Positions 17,612 to 22,778 of a stretch of DNA of 64,000 nt are shown here, piece after piece (position 1 is the first letter of the stretch; each line of letters begins with the position of its first letter). Source of the DNA: Alphaproteobacteria bacterium (lineage in GTDB: Bacteria; Pseudomonadota; Alphaproteobacteria; Micavibrionales; Micavibrionaceae); the NCBI GenBank assembly GCA_020445145.1, contig JAGRHC010000008.1, forward strand, positions 1 to 64,000, given 5' to 3'. The notes below the pieces were generated by a model. That model was not told the DNA's origin. It did not search any database and saw nothing but the letters and a program-made list of their open reading frames with translations. The translations under genes and the position numbers were made by a program.

Positions 17612-18073
17612 TCATGGATAATCAATAAATATTGTATAGGTTCCTGAATATAAACCGTCATATTGGGGCGCGTTTATTGTTAAGGTTGCCCCAACATTGA
17701 ATTGAATTTTTCCTGTGTTGTCAAAGGCTGGAGCTGCTCCTGCGTTGTGCGTAAAGCTGCCCAACGCCATTGTTGATCCTGGTCCGGTCAGGATGTCTCC
17801 TGCACTGAAGCTGATGGATACCGCTGCATATTTATCGCCTTGTGCCCGGAACTCTCCGGCTGTGAAGGCTCCGCTTATGATTGATGAGCCTTGGGCTGAG
17901 ATTGATCCCGATGGTGACAACGTAATCATGTCACCGTTTGGGTCGACCAAAATTGTTCCAAATGACATTTCTGTGCGCTCTTGCACATTTGATACTTGCT
18001 TTGCGCTAACTTCCGAGACGCCCGCAAGACTAAATCCTAAGAGCAATGTAACAAATAATAAGCTTCGAAGCAT
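17612..18073 (-). CDS. DUF4402 fimbrial-type subunit B
   Basis: A 153-residue secreted subunit: signal peptide about 1-24 (ending VSA), then the DUF4402 blocks SFGTILVDPNGDMITLSPSG, GSFTHNAGAAPAFDNTGK and the terminal strand YSGTYTIFIDYP. It is closely similar in plan to subunit A but more diverged than expected from a recent duplication. The ATG at 18073 follows an AGGCAGAA site; upstream codons in frame are not needed. A stem-loop with a T-tract separates it from subunit A, so it may be produced at a lower level, as a minor subunit or tip. Confidence 0.87.
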   Translation of the reverse strand: MLRSLLFVTLLLGFSLAGVSEVSAKQVSNVQERTEMSFGTILVDPNGDMITLSPSGSISAQGSSIISGAFTAGEFRAQGDKYAAVSISFSAGDILTGPGSTMALGSFTHNAGAAPAFDNTGKIQFNVGATLTINAPQYDGLYSGTYTIFIDYP

Positions 18074-18094
18074 TTCTGCCTGTCCTTCATAAAA

Positions 18095-18124
18095 ATACCC
18101 CACAGCATAAAAGCTGCGGGGTAT
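18095..18124 (-). terminator. Stem-loop with T-tract between subunits A and B (possible attenuator)
   Basis: Arms of 12 bases (ATACCCCGCAGC / GCTGTGGGGTAT, 11 of 12 paired) enclose a 6-base loop and are followed by five T on the leftward strand. It lies in the 73-base gap after subunit A. It resembles a leaky intrinsic terminator that would favour expression of subunit A over the downstream subunit B, chaperone and usher. Confidence 0.65.
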
Positions 18125-18146
18125 GAATGTATAGCTTAAAATCTGC

Positions 18147-18647
18147 TTACTGGTAATCAACTGTTACTGTGTATGTACCGGAATAGCTGCCAGCCGTTTG
18201 TGTTGCGTTTACGGTCAGATCAGCCCCAACGTTAAATGCCAGATTACCGGAACCATCAAACGCAGGCGAACCGCCAGCATCATTTGTAAAGTTCCCCAGG
18301 GGCATTGCTGTTCCCGGCCCGGTCAGCGTATCGCCTGTGCTAAAGGACAGCGTTACTGCAGCGCTTGGCGTCCCTGTCACGGAGAATGCACCAGCTGCCG
18401 GTGAGCCTGAGAATGTTGATGATCCAGAAGCAGAAATACTGCCCGCGGCTGTCAGCGTTACTGTATCGCCGGCTTGATCTGCGATAATGGTTGCAAAATC
18501 CATGGCCGTATCTTCCGTAATCACAATCGGATTTTGAATAACCGCTGATGCGTTTCCGGTCTGGCTCGCAGCGTGCGCAGCTTGTGCCCCCACACTCATG
18601 CTTGCTGCCGCTATCCCGAGCAAACCAAGTTTCTTTAAAGTACGCAT
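18147..18647 (-). CDS. DUF4402 fimbrial-type subunit A (probable major subunit)
   Basis: A 166-residue secreted protein with signal peptide (1-26, ending AHA) and one DUF4402 domain: AVIQNPIVITEDTAMDFA, then Gly/Ser/Thr-rich strands, NFTNDAGGSPAFDGSG and the terminal strand YSGTYTVTVDYQ. The composition (small residues, no cysteine, almost no charge) is like that of polymerising pilins. It is first in the leftward operon with a strong AAGGAAA ribosome site, directly behind a palindromic operator, and followed by an attenuator-like hairpin. These point to it as the most abundant subunit. Confidence 0.88.
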   Translation of the reverse strand: MRTLKKLGLLGIAAASMSVGAQAAHAASQTGNASAVIQNPIVITEDTAMDFATIIADQAGDTVTLTAAGSISASGSSTFSGSPAAGAFSVTGTPSAAVTLSFSTGDTLTGPGTAMPLGNFTNDAGGSPAFDGSGNLAFNVGADLTVNATQTAGSYSGTYTVTVDYQ

Positions 18648-18737
18648 ATGATATTTCCTTTCTAAAAATTCTTTCCGCCATATGTAACTATAAAACAATT
18701 TGTACATTATGTAAAATATCGTACAAATTTTATATAT

Positions 18738-18753
18738 AAGTACTTTCGTACTC
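18738..18753. promoter_or_regulatory. 16-bp palindrome (AAGTAC-N4-GTACTC), copy 3
   Basis: Near-perfect inverted repeat, 91 bases upstream of the start codon of subunit A. It is the best copy of the pattern also found at 12804 and 12905. The remaining region up to 19033 has no gene. It contains a half site (GAGTAC, 18924-18929) and a small GC hairpin (CCCCGC / GCGGGG, 18937-18957). Confidence 0.6.
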
Positions 18754-19033
18754 ATGTTTCTATTTTTTTCATATATTTGTTAAGATTAGGTAAATTTGAG
18801 GTGTGTTTTTTGAGAAGCTATACCTAAGGATATATAACCCCAAGTATATGATTATCTTACAATAAATTTCTTCACTCTGCAATGGCCTAACATTTGCATC
18901 GTTTATTTAGGGAAAGTGAGGGTGAGTACTATAAGACCCCGCCGCAGAGATGCGGGGAAGCGTGTTTTATTGTCTATTGGGATCACATTTTTAAAATTTC
19001 AATTTTTCAGCCTTGTTTTCTTTCATAATAAAA

Positions 19034-19059
19034 AGACCTGCTTTTGCAGGCCTTTTTTG
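19034..19059 (-). terminator. Intrinsic terminator after the tautomerase gene
   Basis: A short stem (CCTGC-TTTT-GCAGG, 19037-19050, extended by flanking pairs) is bounded by A and T runs on both sides, so it could act in both directions. It lies 13 bases after the tautomerase stop. Confidence 0.7.
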
Positions 19060-19071
19060 TTTCATATTTTT

Positions 19072-19296
19072 TCAGGCTGCCTTTTGGCGTGCCATCTGGT
19101 GCACATCGGAGGCTTTGAGCGTTTGCCCGCCGATCCCCCAGTCGCCTTGCTCGACCTCGACGATCCGTACCCATGTTACGCTTCTCAGGGCTTCCCCTTC
19201 GATACCGACCATGGTGTCGGTGATTTTTGTGATGATTTCCTGTTTTTGCTCTGGTGTGAAAACGTCTTTGATCACATCGATTGTAATTAACGGCAT
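19072..19296 (-). CDS. 4-oxalocrotonate tautomerase family protein
   Basis: A 74-residue protein of the 4-OT superfamily. It has the catalytic N-terminal proline directly after Met ([11 protein letters not shown]) and the typical helix [17 protein letters not shown]. Members catalyse keto-enol tautomerisation of small carboxylates and work as hexamers or dimers. The C-terminus [14 protein letters not shown] is longer than in minimal 4-OT. It is divergent from the HxlR gene with a shared repeat region between them, so the regulator probably controls it. The physiological substrate cannot be inferred. Confidence 0.88.
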   Translation of the reverse strand: MPLITIDVIKDVFTPEQKQEIITKITDTMVGIEGEALRSVTWVRIVEVEQGDWGIGGQTLKASDVHQMARQKAA

Positions 19297-19385
19297 AATA
19301 AGTCTCCTTCAATTTGTTTGATCCGGGCCATCCGGGTTATAGGATTATCTTATCGCGGCGTGCCCTTTGACGTTAAGTTCAGCAC

Positions 19386-19427
19386 TTGTAGTAACGCACT
19401 ACAGATTCTGAACTAACGCACTACAGA
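19386..19427. promoter_or_regulatory. Repeat operator between tautomerase and HxlR genes
   Basis: The 14-base sequence TAACGCACTACAGA occurs at 19392-19405 and again at 19414-19427, 22 bases apart (two helical turns). The first copy is also part of a palindrome, TTGTAGT-N5-ACTACAG (19386-19404). GTAGT/ACTAC half sites fit binding sites known for HxlR-type dimers. The location between divergent genes supports control of both. Confidence 0.6.
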
Positions 19428-19471
19428 AATTTGAGTTCTCGTGTTATCGTCGCTTTAGAGAGGGGAATGAC

Positions 19472-20164
19472 ATGAAATACGGTCAATTTTGTCCGATCGC
19501 CAAGGCAGGAGAAATTCTGGGCGAAAAATGGACGATACTTATTTTACGAGAGCTTTTGATGGGCGGGCGCCGCTTTAGCGATTTGCAGCGGGGGCTTGGT
19601 GATATTTCCCCCGCCCTTTTAACGGCGCGCCTTAAATCGCTTGAGGAGCAGGGCATGTTGGTCAAGCGGCGCGTTTCCGGTGGGCGGTCGTATGAATATT
19701 TCCCGACAGAGGCCTGCGAAGCACTGCTTCCTGTTCTCTTTGCTCTGGGGGAATGGGGACTTATATGGGCGAGGCACAATGTTATTGATGCCGATCTGGA
19801 TGTGGAGCTGTTGATGCTTTATATGGAGCGCAGTATTGATCCTACGAAACTTATCGGGAACGAGAGCATTATCCAGTTTAAGTTTAACGATCTACAGGAG
19901 CAAAAGAACTGGTGGCTTCTGGTGAAGGATCATACTGTTGATTTGTGCCTGACCACTCCGGGGAAGGATATTGATGTTTATTTATCCTGTACGCTGCGCA
20001 CGATGCATGATGTGTGGATGGGCGATCGTTCTTATGAAGATGCTATAAAATCCGGTGACTTGATGGTTCAAGGCGAGGCTGCACTTATGAGGAATATGAA
20101 ATCCTGGCTTAAGCCAAGCGTCTTTGCAGATTCTCCGCGCAAGCCCGCCGCCCTCTCGGCGTAG
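19472..20164 (+). CDS. HxlR-family transcriptional regulator with C-terminal ligand-like domain
   Basis: A 230-residue protein. Residues 1-105 form an HxlR winged helix: CPIAKAGEILGEKWTILILRELL, then RRFSDLQRGLGDISPALLTARLKSLEEQGM, then a wing. The single cysteine (C7) sits where redox-responsive HxlR proteins carry one. Residues 110-215 form an extra domain resembling a sterol-carrier-protein-2-like fold, found in a subgroup of HxlR proteins and possibly binding a hydrophobic ligand. A GAGGGG site precedes the ATG. It is divergent from the tautomerase gene, which it probably regulates through the repeats at 19386-19427. Confidence 0.88.
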   Translation: MKYGQFCPIAKAGEILGEKWTILILRELLMGGRRFSDLQRGLGDISPALLTARLKSLEEQGMLVKRRVSGGRSYEYFPTEACEALLPVLFALGEWGLIWARHNVIDADLDVELLMLYMERSIDPTKLIGNESIIQFKFNDLQEQKNWWLLVKDHTVDLCLTTPGKDIDVYLSCTLRTMHDVWMGDRSYEDAIKSGDLMVQGEAALMRNMKSWLKPSVFADSPRKPAALSA

Positions 20165-20345
20165 AGTATTGTTTACGGAATATGCGAGGTGGTGCGGTGC
20201 AGTCGTCCCTTAACTGTTCTTGTGGCTATCATCTCTGCTATGGATGCTTTTACACGGAAATTTTTTTGAGGGGGGCTTATTATAAAATGGGAAGCCAAAA
20301 TCCGGAATGTAATAGAGTTTCACCTGAAGAACCAGGATGTCCAGA

Positions 20346-20492
20346 ATGATCGCGGAGCTTTTTTATCCGAAGGAACTCAAGGATGTTATCGGAAGCAACT
20401 TCGCCGACTCCTTGCGTTGCGGCGACGGAGACGACTGGCTGTTTGGGAATGAGGCAAGGCCCGTAAATACAACAAAAGGCTGCTTTGCTTGA
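20346..20492 (+). CDS. Unrecognised 48-residue ORF
   Basis: I do not recognise this protein. It reads MIAELFYPKELKDVIGSN and ends in TTKGCFA. An AGGA lies a few bases upstream of the ATG. It is hydrophilic with no signal peptide. It begins the run of small genes 20346-21242, in the 401 bases between the HxlR gene and the membrane protein at 20566; nothing else is visible there. It could be a real small protein or the remaining start of a longer gene. Confidence 0.35.
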   Translation: MIAELFYPKELKDVIGSNFADSLRCGDGDDWLFGNEARPVNTTKGCFA

Positions 20493-20565
20493 TTGGTTTT
20501 CGCTATGGTTTGAGATGTTAGAAGGGTTCAGGTTCGCTGTGGGGGAATCGAAAGATATTAAATGT

Positions 20566-21069
20566 ATGGAAAAGAACAAAAAGCCTCGCCGCAAGTGGAA
20601 GCAGTGGATTCTGTTCGTGTTTTTCTTGATCATTGGACCAACGCAATACCTTAATCACACCGGCTTTTGCTATCAGGAAATGAGATATCTAGATAAACGA
20701 GAAATTGTTGATGGCTTTTTATTTAGCAAAAAGTATGGACGACATATTGAAGTATCAAACATTCGTAATATGACTCTTGGAGAAAAGAAGAAAATTATGA
20801 AGGTCAGGGGGATAGAGACGTATCCTAATAACTGTCGGATTCAATCTATTAATCAAAATGTCATCTACCTCTTTTATAACCTTGAATGTGTACGCCCGCA
20901 CCCTGAAAAGAGTGAAAATTTATATGCATTTGAAGTGACTTACTATTCAATTGATGCTTGTGGTAAGAAACACAATTTTATGAGCGAAATTCTTACTGGG
21001 GAAGAGTCATATAACATACAAATTGAGCGCAATAAGAAATATTGGGACAAAATAGGAGGAAAGAAATGA
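20566..21069 (+). CDS. Unrecognised single-pass membrane protein
   Basis: A 167-residue protein. After a very basic start (MEKNKKPRRKWKQW) comes one hydrophobic helix (about 15-31), giving an inside-to-outside topology. A roughly 130-residue periplasmic part follows with cysteines at CYQE, NNCRI, LECVR and DACGKK, possibly forming disulfides. No family is recognised. The ATG at 20566 is chosen because the basic stretch before the helix begins there; upstream codons give an odd extension. Its stop overlaps the start of the next small gene (ATGA), so the two are coupled. AT-rich with many AAA codons, unlike the neighbouring housekeeping genes, which suggests acquisition. Confidence 0.6.
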   Translation: MEKNKKPRRKWKQWILFVFFLIIGPTQYLNHTGFCYQEMRYLDKREIVDGFLFSKKYGRHIEVSNIRNMTLGEKKKIMKVRGIETYPNNCRIQSINQNVIYLFYNLECVRPHPEKSENLYAFEVTYYSIDACGKKHNFMSEILTGEESYNIQIERNKKYWDKIGGKK

Positions 21070-21242
21070 CCGGCAACAAAGTTTGGACATGGGATGAACT
21101 AGATCAACAGGCTGTTACTAATCTATTTTGGTATGGGAAAGAAACAACACCTTTGTATTATGTAGAGCGCTTTAGCCAGAACCTGATCCAGCGCCCCCAA
21201 TCATCGTCTCCCCATTCCTTTCACCATCCGCAGATCCTATAA
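21066..21242 (+). CDS. Unrecognised 58-residue ORF, possibly truncated
   Basis: It starts with a strong AGGAGGAAAGAA site and overlaps the preceding gene by 4 bases, so it is very probably translated. It reads MTGNKVWTWDELDQQAV and later becomes Ser/His/Pro-rich, which looks unlike a natural C-terminus. In another frame the downstream bases to about 21294 read as plausible protein (FTIRRSYKGAVILKPKTPKR), so a frameshift may have shortened a longer gene. Function is unknown. Confidence 0.45.
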   Translation: MTGNKVWTWDELDQQAVTNLFWYGKETTPLYYVERFSQNLIQRPQSSSPHSFHHPQIL

Positions 21243-21341
21243 AGGCGCAGTTATTCTCAAGCCAAAGACGCCGAAGAGAATTTGGCTGATTTTCTAATAA
21301 TTTCAAGAATTCTCCGCATGCGTTTATGAATACAGATACGC

Positions 21342-21362
21342 AAAACCCCGCTGTGTGCGGGG
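21342..21362 (-). terminator. Intrinsic terminator after tRNA-Tyr
   Basis: Stem CCCCGC / GCGGGG with a 5-base loop (21346-21362), followed by four T on the leftward strand. It lies 45 bases past the tRNA 3' end. The rest of 21243-21406 holds no gene that I can support. Confidence 0.7.
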
Positions 21363-21406
21363 CTTGTGGGAAGAAAATCTCCGGGTGCGTGAAATCAAAG
21401 ACTAAG

Positions 21407-21492
21407 TGGTGGTGGGAGTAGGATTCGAACCTACGTACTCATAAGAGGGCAGATTTACAGTCTGCTGCCATTAACCACTCGGCCATCCCACC
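21407..21492 (-). tRNA. tRNA-Tyr (anticodon GTA)
   Basis: An 86-base tRNA including an encoded CCA. The acceptor stem GGTGGGA pairs with TCCCACC; the anticodon stem-loop reads CAGACTGTAAATCTG with anticodon GTA; a long variable arm, as expected for a class II tRNA, precedes the T arm GTAGGTTCGAATCCTAC. It is transcribed leftwards with a terminator behind it. Confidence 0.97.
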
Positions 21493-21566
21493 AATTTTGC
21501 AAAAAATGCGTGAACAGCAAGAAAAGGGATTTTGCGTTTGATGTCAAGTGTGCAATGCTTGTTCCC

Positions 21567-22370
21567 ATGCAAAAACGCGTAAAAAATCATCATCAAAAGT
21601 CTCCCAAGCCTTCGGCGCCGAAACATGCCCCCACTCTTTACGGGGCTCATGCGGTGCGCGAGGCGTGGTTAAACCCGGCGCGGGATGTGCAGGCGCTTTA
21701 TTTGACCCCGCAATCTGTGCGTGGGTTTGAGGCTCTTTTGCAGGAGGCTCAGGCTCGAGAGCTCAAACGTCCTTCTGTCACTGTCATTGAGAAAGAGGCT
21801 CTGGAGCGTATTTTGCCGAAAGGGGCGGTGCATCAAGGTATTGCGCTTTGCGCTTCGGGATTGCCCGAATCAGATGTGCAGGATTTTATTATTCAGGCGC
21901 ACGGGCGGCCTCGCACCGTTCTGGCGATGCTGGATCAGGTGACGGACCCGCATAATGTGGGGGCTATTTTGCGCAGTGCCAGCGCTTTTGGGCTGCACGG
22001 GGTTCTTATGCAGAAAAAGCATGCGCCTTTGCTGGAGGGCGTTCTGGCGAAGACGGCTTGCGGGGCAGTGGAGCATATTCCGGTTGCGCAGGAGACGAAT
22101 CTCAGCCGCGCCATCGAAAACCTTAAGGATGAGGGGTTTTATGTGATCGGCCTTGATGAGCGCGGAGAGCAGACGATTGGCAAGGCTGCTTCCGGTTCCT
22201 TGCCAGATCGCATCGTTCTGGTTTTGGGGGCTGAGGGCGGTGGAATTCGGCGGCTTATTCAGGAGAATTGCGATGTTCTGGTTCGGCTACCGACGGGTGG
22301 GGCGATTGCCAGCCTGAATGTCTCGAATGCCGCGGCTGTGGCGTTTTATGCTTTGGCGGCAGGGGGTTAA
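21567..22370 (+). CDS. rlmB: TrmH-family 23S rRNA (guanosine-2'-O)-methyltransferase
   Basis: About 267 residues. The N-terminal substrate-binding domain starts at APTLYGAHAVREAWLNPAR. The C-terminal SPOUT methyltransferase domain has all three signature motifs: LDQVTDPHNVGAILRSA, VLVLGAEGGGIR and VRLPTGGAIASLNVSNAAAV, which form the trefoil knot that binds S-adenosylmethionine. RlmB methylates G2251 in 23S rRNA; other TrmH paralogues are close, so the rRNA position is inferred. The start is uncertain: ATG 21567 precedes a basic, Lys/Pro-rich tail; ATG 21555 and 21510 are also in frame and none has a clear ribosome site. Confidence 0.88.
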   Translation: MQKRVKNHHQKSPKPSAPKHAPTLYGAHAVREAWLNPARDVQALYLTPQSVRGFEALLQEAQARELKRPSVTVIEKEALERILPKGAVHQGIALCASGLPESDVQDFIIQAHGRPRTVLAMLDQVTDPHNVGAILRSASAFGLHGVLMQKKHAPLLEGVLAKTACGAVEHIPVAQETNLSRAIENLKDEGFYVIGLDERGEQTIGKAASGSLPDRIVLVLGAEGGGIRRLIQENCDVLVRLPTGGAIASLNVSNAAAVAFYALAAGG

Positions 22371-22457
22371 AAAAAGTTTGCGAAATCTTTGACAATCCAG
22401 CCAGCAAGCTGGTACTATTGGGAAGATGTTAAGACAATAAATAATAATTAAAGGGGA

Positions 22458-22622
22458 ATTATCATCGCAGCGCTCTTCATCATTACAGCTACAACCTGCG
22501 CCCTTGCGGCACTGCATGTTTATGCCAAGAAAATTGAAGAAGCACGTGTCAAAGTCAGAATTCATGCGCGATCCGGTGAAAAAAGAAGTAGACAAAACGG
22601 TTCTGCGCAGTGTAAGAGATAG
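22458..22622 (+). CDS. Possible 54-residue single-pass membrane protein with ATT or ATC start
   Basis: An open frame with no ATG, GTG or TTG between its upstream stop and the coding part. AAGGGG lies just before ATT (22458) and ATC (22461). The translation is a hydrophobic helix (IIAALFIITATTCALAALHV) followed by a basic amphipathic tail (AKKIEEARVKVR), a convincing small membrane protein. It ends 60 bases before an intrinsic terminator, as a complete transcription unit would. Either a rare start codon is used or the frame is accidental. The overlapping ATG-initiated frame at 22504 runs through the terminator and is less credible. Confidence 0.35.
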   Translation: MIIAALFIITATTCALAALHVYAKKIEEARVKVRIHARSGEKRSRQNGSAQCKR

Positions 22623-22682
22623 GTTCAACCCGCTGCTGGCGAAATTATCTGGTAGTTTCGTCAGCTTATCACCCCAACCTCA

Positions 22683-22717
22683 AAGGCCCCGTGACTTGTT
22701 CCGGGGTCTCTTTTTTT
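22683..22717 (+). terminator. Intrinsic terminator before polA
   Basis: Stem CCCCG / CGGGG (22687-22706) with a 10-base loop, followed by a run of seven T. It ends whatever transcript covers 22458-22622 and separates polA from upstream transcription. Confidence 0.8.
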
Positions 22718-22778
22718 GTCCCGGACACTTTGCATTTTGACCTAGACACCCCTTGCCCCCCATGCGAGAGTACGGCTC

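Noticed and set aside
22504-22740. ATG-initiated 78-codon ORF overlapping the small membrane-protein frame
   Set aside because: It continues through an intrinsic terminator and has no recognisable protein character.
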